Below the pieces are notes generated by a model. It was not told where the DNA came from. It ran no database searches and saw only the letters and a program-made list of their open reading frames with translations. 64,000 bases of DNA, taken from NCBI GenBank assembly GCA_015063285.1, contig SUST01000003.1, positions 122,451 to 186,450 of the forward strand, given 5' to 3'. Source of the DNA: Thermoplasmata archaeon. Lineage in GTDB: Archaea; Thermoplasmatota; Thermoplasmata; Methanomassiliicoccales; Methanomethylophilaceae. Position numbers and translations under genes: made by a program. This document shows, piece after piece, positions 15,573 through 23,994 of the stretch (position 1 is the first letter of the stretch; every line of letters begins with the position of its first letter).

Positions 15573-16956
15573 AATCATCCAGAGCCTCTTTCAAGGTGTC
15601 GACTATCGTTTGGAGGACCTTGATCCTGCCATACCTTTTATCGACGCATTCCACATCGATCCAGGGAGCATAGTCCGTGTTTGTCTGTTTTATCATGCTG
15701 TTGACGTATTTCTCGTAAGTATTCCACTTCTTTCTGTTACGCCAATCCTCGTCCGTGAGTTTCCAGCTCTTGAGCGGGTCCGCTTCACGGTCTTTGAAAC
15801 GCTTGAGTTGTTCCTCTTTGGTAATGTCAATCCAGAATTTGATGAATATGACGTGGTCCTTATGGAGTGATGACTCAAAGAGATTGATCTCCGCTGCCGC
15901 ACGAGAGTATTCCTTCTCTGTGCAGAATCCCTCGATTGGTTCCACAAGCATCCTCCCGTACCAACTCCTGTCAAATATGGTGATCTGGCCCGGGTCCGGC
16001 ATGTTTTTGGAGAATCTCCACAGATGAGTATGCGCTTTTTCTTCGGCAGTCGGTGCAGGTGTCGGGAACGTCTTGTATCCACGGGGATTCAGAGCCTGAG
16101 TTACTCTCTTGATGCATCCTCCTTTGCCTGCCGCATCCCAGCCCTCGAACACCAGACACAGTGCCCTATCGCTGTTGGCCAGTTTTACTTGGAGTTCAGC
16201 CAGTTTATTTTGAAGTTTGGTGAGCTTCTTCGAATAGTCGCTCTTGCTCATTTCCTGGTCGAATTTGACATCTTCTCTGGGGTTGGGATAGATTTCCATT
16301 ATCTCATAGGTCTCAGGTTCTCTGGGCATAGTGAGCAGACTGGATAATCTGGCCTCTAATATTGATGCTATCTTACGCACGGTATCCTTGAAGTCTCCTA
16401 CCTCGATAACATCCCATTCGGAGTAGGTAGAGTTTGTCTTTTCCAAAAGGTTTCTGATCTTTGATTTGGTAATGGAGAAATCCTTGAGTTTTCCTATGTT
16501 GTTGAAGACTTCGCTTTCACCGTCGATATCAACAGGATAGGACTTCTTGTTCTTTTTCAGGGTGTCCTCATCTATGTCTAGATAGAATTTGATGACATTA
16601 ACGCCGTTGTTGTATAGGTATCTCTCAAAGGCATTGGCCAGACTTATGTTATCAGCTAGTTTTTCATCTCCTTCGGACAGTATTCCGCTGTACCACCCTC
16701 TGTCGAATATCGCTATCTGGCCTTTGGGTGCTACGTTGACGAGGCAGTATTTGATCCAAGGCATGTTTGAAGTACTGATTGAATGGTATCTGATGTTCCT
16801 AGGTTCGAAAACGGCTATGATCTGGTTGACGATATGTGACATCGCCATTCCGCCGACGCCCTCGAATAGAATCACAGTACTCATTTGGCGCTCGCTGAGC
16901 TTCAATTCCAGCCTGGCAAGCGTCTCTGCTTTATCCTTTGAGATCAAAAGGTCCAT
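15571..16956 (-). CDS. Two-domain PPK2-family polyphosphate:nucleotide phosphotransferase
   Basis: 461 aa with two PPK2 domains. The C-terminal domain is intact: FEGWDAAGKGGCIKR near residue 270 (Walker A) and DRSWYGRMLVEP near 330. The N-terminal domain is degenerate: FEGVGGMAMSH near 31 lacks the Walker lysine, but DRGWYSG near 85 is kept. This is the layout of polyphosphate:AMP phosphotransferases (PAP, class II PPK2), which use polyphosphate to make ADP from AMP. AMP-forming acyl-CoA ligases nearby would supply AMP; that link is inference. It is transcribed towards ppk1. Confidence 0.88.
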   Translation of the reverse strand: MDLLISKDKAETLARLELKLSERQMSTVILFEGVGGMAMSHIVNQIIAVFEPRNIRYHSISTSNMPWIKYCLVNVAPKGQIAIFDRGWYSGILSEGDEKLADNISLANAFERYLYNNGVNVIKFYLDIDEDTLKKNKKSYPVDIDGESEVFNNIGKLKDFSITKSKIRNLLEKTNSTYSEWDVIEVGDFKDTVRKIASILEARLSSLLTMPREPETYEIMEIYPNPREDVKFDQEMSKSDYSKKLTKLQNKLAELQVKLANSDRALCLVFEGWDAAGKGGCIKRVTQALNPRGYKTFPTPAPTAEEKAHTHLWRFSKNMPDPGQITIFDRSWYGRMLVEPIEGFCTEKEYSRAAAEINLFESSLHKDHVIFIKFWIDITKEEQLKRFKDREADPLKSWKLTDEDWRNRKKWNTYEKYVNSMIKQTNTDYAPWIDVECVDKRYGRIKVLQTIVDTLKEALDD

Positions 16957-17057
16957 GGTGTCGGATTCCTATTGACGGATTAAAACGTATTCAATGGAAG
17001 AAATGGCTGTTTACGAATTTCGTAATCGGTACAAATCATGTGATTAACTTTTCCTTC

Positions 17058-17067
17058 TTTATATATT
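17058..17067 (+). promoter_or_regulatory. TATA box of the paaK-ACT operon
   Basis: TTTATATATT lies about 65 nt upstream of the start codon in the 164-bp gap after the divergent PPK2 gene. Confidence 0.55.
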
Positions 17068-17120
17068 ATCCCGTAATACTTGGACTAACCTAATCTATTA
17101 GGAGATGTTTAGGAGAAGCG

Positions 17121-18425
17121 GTGAACATGTTCTGGAACCCGAAGATCGAATGCATGCCTCAAGAGGAGCTTAAAAAGCTCCAGTATGAAGAACTGAAAAC
17201 GCTCGTTGCGAAGCTGTACGAATCCAATCAGTTCTATCGCGAGAGGATGGATTCAAAAGGCGTCAAGCCCGAGGATATCAAGTGTATCGAAGATATTTCG
17301 AAGCTCCCGTTCATGTACAAACAGGATCTTCGTGACAACTATCCAACCAAGATGTTCACAGTCCCCAACAACCAGATCGTCAGGTACCACGTTTCGTCAG
17401 GTACCACCGGAAAACCCACATTGGTAGGGTATACGGAGAACGATCTCGGATATTGGACGGAGGCTTTGGCAAGATCACTGACCTCGGCCGGTGTTGGTCC
17501 CGAAGATACCCTCCAGGTCTGTTATGGATACGGTTTGTTCACCGGAGGACTCGGACTTCACTACGGAGGAGAGAAAGTAGGTGCTACAGTTCTTCCCGCA
17601 AGTACTGGAAACTCTGAAAGACAGATCGAGCTCATGATGGATCTGGATGTAACCGCAATTGCCTGTACTCCTTCATATTTCATCCACCTGATGGATGTGG
17701 CCAGGAAGATGGGTGTCGACATTAGGAAAGATACGAAGCTCAGGGTCGCATTCCTCGGAGCCGAGCCGTGGTCGGAATCCATGAAAAAGAAGATTGAGGA
17801 AGAGACTGGAGTAGAGACGTTCGATATCTACGGAACCTCGGAGCAGGCTGGACCAATGTTCACAGAATGCGAATGCCATAACGGAATACACATCCCTGCC
17901 GACATCATGTATGTGGAAGTCATCGATCCGGAGACAGAAGAGGTCCTTGGACCGGGAGAAAAGGGAGAACTGGTCGTAACCATGCTCAAGAAGGAAGCAT
18001 TCCCTCTGGTGAGATACCGTATCAAGGATATGACACAGATCATTACTGAGCCCTGTCCGTGCGGAAGAACTTCGCCCAGGATTGCTAGGATTACTGGAAG
18101 GGCGGACGATATGCTGATTATCCGCGGAATCAATGTCTTCCCCTCACAGATCGAGTACACTCTGATGCAGATACCCCAGGTCGGAGACCAGTATATGATC
18201 TACGTCACCAGAGAGGGCGCATTGGATAATATGAAAATCCAGGTGGAAATCAAGCCTGAGGCGTTCAGCGATAATATGGAACAGATGCTGAAGCTGAGGC
18301 ATAACATCGAATCCGCTTTAAAGAAATACCTCAATATCGCAGTCACTGTAGAGCTCAAGGCTCCCGGAGAACTTCCAAGGTTCGAGGGTAAGGCCAAGAG
18401 GGTAATTGACAACAGGGTGATCTGA
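17121..18425 (+). CDS. paaK: Phenylacetate-CoA ligase family, copy 1
   Basis: 434 aa from GTG 17121; ATG at 17127 is the alternative that aligns with the paralogue at 19994. The SD AGGAG lies at 17111-17115. PaaK features are VSSGTTGKPTLVGYT near residue 95, the adenylate motif YGTSEQAGP near 237, TGRADDMLIIRGINVFPSQIE near 330 and a C-terminal FEGKAKRV lysine. It forms aryl- or acyl-CoA thioesters with ATP cleaved to AMP. In methanogens this family is linked to IOR-dependent use of phenylacetate, hydroxyphenylacetate and indoleacetate for aromatic amino acids. It overlaps the ACT gene by one base. Confidence 0.92.
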   Translation: MNMFWNPKIECMPQEELKKLQYEELKTLVAKLYESNQFYRERMDSKGVKPEDIKCIEDISKLPFMYKQDLRDNYPTKMFTVPNNQIVRYHVSSGTTGKPTLVGYTENDLGYWTEALARSLTSAGVGPEDTLQVCYGYGLFTGGLGLHYGGEKVGATVLPASTGNSERQIELMMDLDVTAIACTPSYFIHLMDVARKMGVDIRKDTKLRVAFLGAEPWSESMKKKIEEETGVETFDIYGTSEQAGPMFTECECHNGIHIPADIMYVEVIDPETEEVLGPGEKGELVVTMLKKEAFPLVRYRIKDMTQIITEPCPCGRTSPRIARITGRADDMLIIRGINVFPSQIEYTLMQIPQVGDQYMIYVTREGALDNMKIQVEIKPEAFSDNMEQMLKLRHNIESALKKYLNIAVTVELKAPGELPRFEGKAKRVIDNRVI

Positions 18426-18847
18426 TGTCCAACATAATCAAGCAGCTATCGATCTTCGTGAACAACGAGCCTGGACGCCTGGCGCACATCACGTCTGTGC
18501 TGAAGGAATGCAAAATCAACATGAGGGCTTTCAATCTGGCCGAATCTACAGAGTTCGGAATCCTGAGGACTATCGTTGAGAATCCCGATGAGGCCTATGA
18601 TGCCCTGAAAGCAAAGGGAATCATCGTCAAAAAGACGGATGTCATCGGAGTGTACCTTGTCGATACTCCCGGTGCTTTGTTTGATGCCGCTGACGCTCTT
18701 GGAAAGGCAAATATAAACATTGAGTACGGATACGCCTACTCCTACAAGGACAAGGCCATCTTCTTCATCAGGGTCGACGATCCTGAGAAGGCGGTCGAGG
18801 TCATTGGAAAAGAGGGCATCAAACTGGTGTCTGAATCGGAGATTTGA
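18425..18847 (+). CDS. Tandem ACT-domain protein
   Basis: 140 aa comprising two ACT domains (FVNNEPGRLAHITSVLKECKI-type start near residue 9; DTPGALFDAADALGKANI near 79). This small protein commonly accompanies phenylacetate-CoA ligase genes in archaea. It probably binds an aromatic amino acid and adjusts the ligase by feedback, an inference from ACT domain biology. Its first base is the last base of the paaK stop codon, so translation is coupled. Confidence 0.88.
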   Translation: MSNIIKQLSIFVNNEPGRLAHITSVLKECKINMRAFNLAESTEFGILRTIVENPDEAYDALKAKGIIVKKTDVIGVYLVDTPGALFDAADALGKANINIEYGYAYSYKDKAIFFIRVDDPEKAVEVIGKEGIKLVSESEI

Positions 18848-18851
18848 TCTA

Positions 18852-19814
18852 ATGGGAAACCTGAACATCGCCGTACTGGGCGCAAAAGACTACGCTGGGA
18901 AGATAGGGAAGAAGGGTACTGTCACGGACATGACCTTCTATGAGTACAAGGACGGGCATGACTCGTTCACTCTCATAGAGCCGTCGAAGTTCCCGGAAAA
19001 GCTTTCTTCACTGTTCTATTCGGTGGCGATGTCAGAGTTTGTCATACTGGTAGTGGATAAGATTGACTCATTCCTGGGGGAGACTATCGTTATGGTCGAT
19101 TCCCTCGGCATCGACAAAGGTTTCGTCGTTCTCCAGAACTACATTCAGCCGGAACAGCTGGCCCCCCTCTTGGCGGGAACGTCCCTGGAGCATTATGAGC
19201 CCCGTGAGGACGATCCTATCAAGCTGAGGGAAGAGCTAATCGGAATGGCAAAGGCCCAGGCAAAGACTACAGGTGACGGAACATGCGGATCCTGTCCAGT
19301 CGACAGTCATTTCAATGTCAAGGGAGTAGGCACCGTCGTCCTAGGTTCCGTCATAGACGGATACTTCAAGGTCCATGACAAGATGACTGTATTCCCAACA
19401 AAGAAGGAGGTCATCCTCAAATCCATCCAGAAGCATGATATCGATGCTCAGGACGGTATCAAGGGCGACCATGTCGGTCTTGCTCTTAGAGGGATCGAAT
19501 CCGAGGAGCTGGACAGGGGATTCGTGGTAACTACCGATCCTTCTGTTAAGATGAGCCGTTCGGTCAGCGGAAAGGTCTCGTTGGTGAAATTCTGGGCAAC
19601 TCCTCTCAAAGAGGGGATGGTCGTCCATATCGGCCACTGGATGCAGATGCTTCCCTGCAGGATAACGGCAGTGGACAACGGTGATGACTTCAGGTCCGCC
19701 CAGGTCACGTTCGAGATGGATGACGATATGATCCACAAACCTGGAGACAAGGCCATCATCATGTATCTTGAAGGTGGAAAGCTCAGGGTCGCTGGGTCGA
19801 TAGTGCTTCCTTGA
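18852..19814 (+). CDS. EF-Tu/SelB-family protein with a degenerate G domain (pseudo-GTPase)
   Basis: About 320 aa from ATG 18852. The C-terminal two-thirds matches EF-Tu domains 2 and 3 (GVGTVVLGSVIDGYFKVHDK, then KSIQKHDIDAQDGIKGDHVG with the SelB/EF-Tu pattern). The N-terminal domain keeps the fold outline but lacks the GxxxxGKS, DxxG and NKxD motifs; for example it has GAKDYAGKIG in the P-loop position. It therefore probably does not hydrolyse GTP. A CGSCP pair lies near residue 150. Such EF-Tu-domain-2 proteins occur in methanogens with no settled function. It sits 5 bp after the ACT gene. Confidence 0.78.
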   Translation: MGNLNIAVLGAKDYAGKIGKKGTVTDMTFYEYKDGHDSFTLIEPSKFPEKLSSLFYSVAMSEFVILVVDKIDSFLGETIVMVDSLGIDKGFVVLQNYIQPEQLAPLLAGTSLEHYEPREDDPIKLREELIGMAKAQAKTTGDGTCGSCPVDSHFNVKGVGTVVLGSVIDGYFKVHDKMTVFPTKKEVILKSIQKHDIDAQDGIKGDHVGLALRGIESEELDRGFVVTTDPSVKMSRSVSGKVSLVKFWATPLKEGMVVHIGHWMQMLPCRITAVDNGDDFRSAQVTFEMDDDMIHKPGDKAIIMYLEGGKLRVAGSIVLP

Positions 19815-19826
19815 AACAACAATCCA

Positions 19827-19859
19827 GGTATAGGCGCGATTACAATCTCGCGTCATACC
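19827..19859 (+). terminator. Hairpin terminator after the EF-Tu-like gene
   Basis: A nested stem, GGTAT/ATACC enclosing CGCGA/TCGCG, is followed by a T-rich run. A second hairpin, GGGCAA/TTGCCC, lies at 19884-19899. Confidence 0.5.
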
Positions 19860-19926
19860 CTATCTTCATATTTTCTTTTGGTCGGGCAAGCTATTGCCCA
19901 TATCAATTCTAACCTCTTGCCAGTTG

Positions 19927-19975
19927 TTAAATAGATGCATCAATAATACATCGTTACCGTGCTATGTGATAGCAC
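19927..19975 (+). promoter_or_regulatory. TATA box and palindromic 5' leader hairpin of paaK copy 2
   Basis: TTAAATAG at 19927-19934 should place the RNA start near 19955-19960, exactly where GTGCTAT-GTG-ATAGCAC (19959-19975) forms a perfect 7-bp hairpin. The same hairpin and the following CATTGGTG segment recur upstream of the symporter operon at 52453. Confidence 0.6.
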
Positions 19976-19993
19976 ACATCATTGGTGTTCAAA

Positions 19994-21295
19994 ATGGCTT
20001 TCTGGAACGAAGATATCGAAACTATGCCTCGCGAGGAACTTCAGAAGATGCAGCTCCGCCTGCTGAAAGAGAAGGTAACGGAGATGTACGGGAAGTCCGA
20101 GTTCTTCCGCAAGAGGATGGATGAAGCAGGTGTCAAACCCGAGGATATCAACAGTTTCGAGGATTTCAGGAGGGTGCCTTTCATGAAGAAAACAGACCTC
20201 CGCGATAACTATCCAGACAAGCTCTTTGTTGTCCCCTATGACGATCTTGTGAGGATTCACGTATCTTCAGGAACCACCGGAAAGCCGACCGTTGTAGGAT
20301 ACACCAAAAAAGACCTTGATAATTGGACCGAGGCATTGGCTAGGGGCATGACTTCCTTCGGTATGACGAAGAAGGATGTCGTCCAGAACATGCACGGATA
20401 CGGTCTGTTCACCGGAGGTCTAGGAGTTCATTACGGTGCTGAGAGGATAGGGGCAACCGTCCTCCCCATCAGTACCGGAAACACCAACAGGCAGATTCAA
20501 TTGATGCAGGACCTCCCAGTGACTGCATTGGCAGGAACTCCGTCGTATTACTTCCACATCGCAGACGTCTGTGACCAGATGGGGGTCGACATCAGAAAGG
20601 ACACCAAGGTCAGGAAGGGAATCGCCGGAGGCGAGCCTTGGTCCGAGAGCATGAGGAAGAAACTCGAACAGCGTACCGGTATCAAGACATACAACTGTTA
20701 CGGGGCAAGCGAGTTCTACGGGCCTATGTTCCTCGAATGCGAAGAGCAGAACGGATTGCACCTATGGGCGGACCTAGCATACGTCGAGATCCTTGACGAG
20801 AATGATCAGCCGTGCAAAGAAGGGCAGAGGGGGGCCATCGTGATCACCATGCTTCAGAAGGAAGCATTCCCGCTTATCAGATACAGAATCGGGGATATCT
20901 CTGCCATCGATTGGACGCCATGTAAATGCGGAAGGACCCATCCGAGACTCATGAGGATATCAGGAAGGACCGATGACATGCTCGTGGTCCGCGGTGTCAA
21001 TGTCTTCCCAAGCCAGATCGAGAGTGTCATAGGTGAGCTTAGCTGGCTGTCGCCATTCTACCACCTGACTCTTACCAACGAGAACTACATGGACAACCTT
21101 CTTGTCGAGGTAGAACTGACGGAGGAATCACTCACCGAAGATATGGTGAAGCTGAACAAAATGTCCATTGAGCTATCGAGAAGGCTCAAGGATGTACTCA
21201 ACATCAAAGCTGAAGTCAAGCTCTGTCTTCCCGGTACACTTCCGAGATTCGAGGGCAAGTCAGTCCACGTTACGGATAAGCGCAGCTACGAGTGA
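19994..21295 (+). CDS. paaK: Phenylacetate-CoA ligase family, copy 2
   Basis: 433 aa; starts at ATG 19994 with GGTG just upstream, though TTG 19982 is in frame. Motifs parallel copy 1: VSSGTTGKPTVVGYT near residue 93, YGASEFYGP near 236, SGRTDDMLVVRGVNVFPSQIE near 328, and a C-terminal FEGKSVHV lysine. Similarity runs along the whole length, so this is a paralogue, probably with a different aryl or acyl acid preference. It has its own promoter and leader and is followed by a convergent winged-helix gene. Confidence 0.92.
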   Translation: MAFWNEDIETMPREELQKMQLRLLKEKVTEMYGKSEFFRKRMDEAGVKPEDINSFEDFRRVPFMKKTDLRDNYPDKLFVVPYDDLVRIHVSSGTTGKPTVVGYTKKDLDNWTEALARGMTSFGMTKKDVVQNMHGYGLFTGGLGVHYGAERIGATVLPISTGNTNRQIQLMQDLPVTALAGTPSYYFHIADVCDQMGVDIRKDTKVRKGIAGGEPWSESMRKKLEQRTGIKTYNCYGASEFYGPMFLECEEQNGLHLWADLAYVEILDENDQPCKEGQRGAIVITMLQKEAFPLIRYRIGDISAIDWTPCKCGRTHPRLMRISGRTDDMLVVRGVNVFPSQIESVIGELSWLSPFYHLTLTNENYMDNLLVEVELTEESLTEDMVKLNKMSIELSRRLKDVLNIKAEVKLCLPGTLPRFEGKSVHVTDKRSYE

Positions 21296-21306
21296 CCTCG
21301 AGGGGG

Positions 21307-21666
21307 TTAATCCTCCTTGGTCTCTACGTATCCGAACTGCTCAAGGGTCTTCTTTAGACCTAGCCATTTGCTCTTACACGCATCCCCTCCGGCCAGATCC
21401 TCCATTGTGCACAGCATACGGCCAAACTGCATTCCAGTCTCTGTAAGTTTCAGTACAGGCCATTTTTGGGATCTGCCGGGAATCGTCGTAATAACCTTGC
21501 TCTCTATCAGCTTGTCCAGTTTTATGGGCATGCGCGGGTTCTTCGATATATTGTCATAGATCTCTGTCCTGGTCTTAGGGCCGAAAAGATAGAGATACAT
21601 TATGATCGCAGGAACATTCCTCTCAGTGAAGATTTCGTTGATCTTGAGATTATCGAACATGAACAC
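21307..21666 (-). CDS. Winged-helix transcriptional regulator
   Basis: 119 aa. The central part, YDNISKNPRMPIKLDKLIES, and VLKLTETGMQFGRML form a winged helix-turn-helix. It is clearly paralogous to the 93-aa protein at 54272 (YRNVSSNPRIPDKLDRLES). A Cys in GGDACKSKW is the only cysteine of note. It converges on paaK copy 2, so it could regulate that gene; the paralogue likewise follows the symporter gene, and those two genes share a leader hairpin. The target is inferred only. Confidence 0.75.
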   Translation of the reverse strand: MFMFDNLKINEIFTERNVPAIIMYLYLFGPKTRTEIYDNISKNPRMPIKLDKLIESKVITTIPGRSQKWPVLKLTETGMQFGRMLCTMEDLAGGDACKSKWLGLKKTLEQFGYVETKED

Positions 21667-21736
21667 ATCATATCATCATCAGATTATATTGGGACGAGGA
21701 GTTACAACGGTTCTATCGACTAACGCCGTTAACACC

Positions 21737-22774
21737 TCACATCTTGTAACGAAGGATTGCACCCATGCCGCCAAGGGCCGCCAGTTCCTTTCCCCCGTCA
21801 TGCTGGGATGATACGATGATGACCGATCCCTTCTGATTCTCTACCGCACGGACTATGTCATCCAGGTCCTGTTCACGTACCTTGCTGTCAAGGATCAGCA
21901 GTTTATCAACTGCACCTGCCATGGCTGCATTCATGACCTCATTGGGCCCGTAGGTCCCCAAACCGTCTTTGGCGATAGCAGTCATCAGCTGTTCGACCGC
22001 TTCCAATTCTACGCCTACAGACGATTCTCTCAGCACGTCGGCACCCATTCCTGCCTTCATGAGTTCGTTGATCCCTACCATTCCCGACTGACCGGTGTGG
22101 TAGACGTGAATCTTCTTGTACAGTTCAGAATCTATCTTCTTGAGATCTTCTGCAAGTGTCTCCTTCTCGAATCCGGGACCAAGCAGGACTAAGGGCATGT
22201 TGGGCTCGAGCAGAGTCTTCAATTTTGAATGGATCTCTCCGTGGTAACCGTCGATTGACGGTTTCTCTTCATACTGTTTTCCGGATCTCCCCGAACGAAC
22301 GGTCGCCACCTCCTTAAGTCCGAACTGCCTCAGCACAGCTATGGTGGCCTCATCTTGATCCAAGGAGACGAATACGATGCGAGGTTTCTTGGATTCGCTC
22401 ACAGCACGTTTGACTCTCTCAAGCTGAGTTGCCCTCCATTTCTTCTTCTGGATGGTAAGGTTGTCACCGTTCTCGAATATCAGGGTGTGGTGCTGTCCGA
22501 TGTCCTGAGGCCCTGTCTCGATCGTTCCCAGAAGCTTGAGGCGGAGGTCGTCCTCGGAGAATTCTATCTTCTTTATTCTGATGCCCAGGGTCATGCGCTT
22601 CTTTTCCATCTTCTCTGCTCTGATCTTGTCGGCAGACTTCTCTTCGCGTCTTGTTGTCGAAGCGATGACCAGATCCTCAACCTCTATGATGTTGTATAGA
22701 TGCCAAAGGTCCTCGTCGCTTTCCACCTGCAGCTTGATGCTCTCGTTAGATGGATCCTCTGCCAGAATGCGCAT
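21737..22774 (-). CDS. pelA: mRNA surveillance protein pelota
   Basis: 345 aa, the family length. The N-terminal Sm-like domain (MRILAEDPSNESIKL, DLWHLYNIIEVEDLV) is followed by eRF1-like central and C-terminal domains (ALGGMGAILRYKM at the end). It recognises stalled ribosomes and works with aABCE1. In an organism that may decode UAG as an amino acid, ribosome rescue at amber codons is relevant. It is divergent from carA. Confidence 0.95.
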   Translation of the reverse strand: MRILAEDPSNESIKLQVESDEDLWHLYNIIEVEDLVIASTTRREEKSADKIRAEKMEKKRMTLGIRIKKIEFSEDDLRLKLLGTIETGPQDIGQHHTLIFENGDNLTIQKKKWRATQLERVKRAVSESKKPRIVFVSLDQDEATIAVLRQFGLKEVATVRSGRSGKQYEEKPSIDGYHGEIHSKLKTLLEPNMPLVLLGPGFEKETLAEDLKKIDSELYKKIHVYHTGQSGMVGINELMKAGMGADVLRESSVGVELEAVEQLMTAIAKDGLGTYGPNEVMNAAMAGAVDKLLILDSKVREQDLDDIVRAVENQKGSVIIVSSQHDGGKELAALGGMGAILRYKM

Positions 22775-22883
22775 AGAAGGGGGATGGAGTGGAGTTATAG
22801 AATTGTATCGTTTTTGTCGTCAAATCGAAAAATGTCTGAAAACCGACAACTCAAAAAATCGTATGTAAAATCGAGAGACAAGG

Positions 22884-22893
22884 AATTATATAC
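22884..22893 (+). promoter_or_regulatory. TATA box of carAB
   Basis: AATTATATAC is centred about 29 nt before the carA ATG at 22918. The transcript is therefore expected to be leaderless or nearly so, which agrees with the lack of an SD sequence. Confidence 0.6.
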
Positions 22894-22917
22894 GCTACGT
22901 AAATCACTTGAATCTCG

Positions 22918-23994
22918 ATGACAGGAGGCTACCTGGTCCTGCAAGACGGGACTGTATTTGATGGTCAGCTTTTCGGTGCAGACATCGAGAAAGCTGGAGA
23001 AGTAGTGTTTTTGACCGGAGGGGTCGACGGATATCAGGAATTGATAACCGACCCGGCCAACAAAGGAAAGATAATTGTCTTCACCTACCCTCTGATCGGA
23101 AATTATGGCGTTTCGAACGAATTCAATGAATCCGGTAAGGTTCATGTGAATGGAATTGTGGTCAGGGAACTTTGTACGGAACCCTCCGAGTTCTATAACG
23201 GAACATTGCTTGGCGATTTCATGGCCGAGAAAGGCGCAGTTGGGCTGACAGGTGTCGACACCCGTGAACTCACACTTAAGATCCGTAAGGACGGATCGAT
23301 GAAAGGAAAGATCGTCAAGGAAGGGGCCGATATAAACAAAGTCGTGGAAGAACTCAAATCGATAAAGATCGACAGGTCCGTGAAGGATGTTTCCCACAAA
23401 GATGTCAAGAAGTTCGACAACGGCAAGGACGTCACCGTCGCTGTCATAGACTGCGGTACCAGGTGCGGTCTATACAAGTCTCTGGGCGAGAGGTTCAATG
23501 TCATAAGATTCCCTTATGATGCCAAAGCCGATGAGATCATCAAATCAGGTGTCAAGGGTGTAATAATCTCCAGCGGACCGGGATGTCCCTGCTCCAAGGA
23601 GATGGCGGTCACCGTGGAGACCATAAAGGGACTCTCTGGAAAGCTGCCGATTATGGGAATCGCTGCCGGTTCCGAACTGATCGCCCTCGCATTCGGTGCA
23701 AAGCTCAAGATGATGAAGTGTGGGCACCATGGATGCAATCAGCCTGTCAAGATCAACGGACGCATATGCATGACCTCACAGTCGCAGGATCTGGCCATCG
23801 ATCCCGAGAGCATAGGTGCTACCGAACTCACAGTAACGCAGACAAACCTCAATGACAACGTCATCGAAGGTTTCAAGCACTCCAAACTGCCGATCTACGG
23901 ATACGAATACCATCCGGAGGGAGGCACAGGTCAGGGGGACACGGTGTTCCTCTATGACGATTTCCTTGCTGTCATCAAGGGGGGATTGCAATGA
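22918..23994 (+). CDS. carA: Carbamoyl-phosphate synthase small subunit lacking the catalytic cysteine
   Basis: 358 aa. The N-terminal CPSase domain (YLVLQDGTVFDGQLFGA; FTYPLIGNYGV; GLTGVDTRELT) and the class I glutaminase domain are both present. The nucleophile elbow, normally GICLGHQ, reads GIAAGSE (around residue 241), with codons GGA ATC GCT GCC GGT. The catalytic Cys is thus Ala, although the later catalytic pair YHPEG is retained. The subunit should not hydrolyse glutamine, so the complex would use free ammonia. The carB start overlaps its stop. Nothing suggests a damaged gene: length, frame and the other motifs are normal. Confidence 0.93.
   Translation: MTGGYLVLQDGTVFDGQLFGADIEKAGEVVFLTGGVDGYQELITDPANKGKIIVFTYPLIGNYGVSNEFNESGKVHVNGIVVRELCTEPSEFYNGTLLGDFMAEKGAVGLTGVDTRELTLKIRKDGSMKGKIVKEGADINKVVEELKSIKIDRSVKDVSHKDVKKFDNGKDVTVAVIDCGTRCGLYKSLGERFNVIRFPYDAKADEIIKSGVKGVIISSGPGCPCSKEMAVTVETIKGLSGKLPIMGIAAGSELIALAFGAKLKMMKCGHHGCNQPVKINGRICMTSQSQDLAIDPESIGATELTVTQTNLNDNVIEGFKHSKLPIYGYEYHPEGGTGQGDTVFLYDDFLAVIKGGLQ

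Noticed and set aside
22918..23994. carA as a pseudogene
   Set aside because: The frame is intact, the length normal, both domains are present and coupling to carB is kept; only the nucleophile differs.
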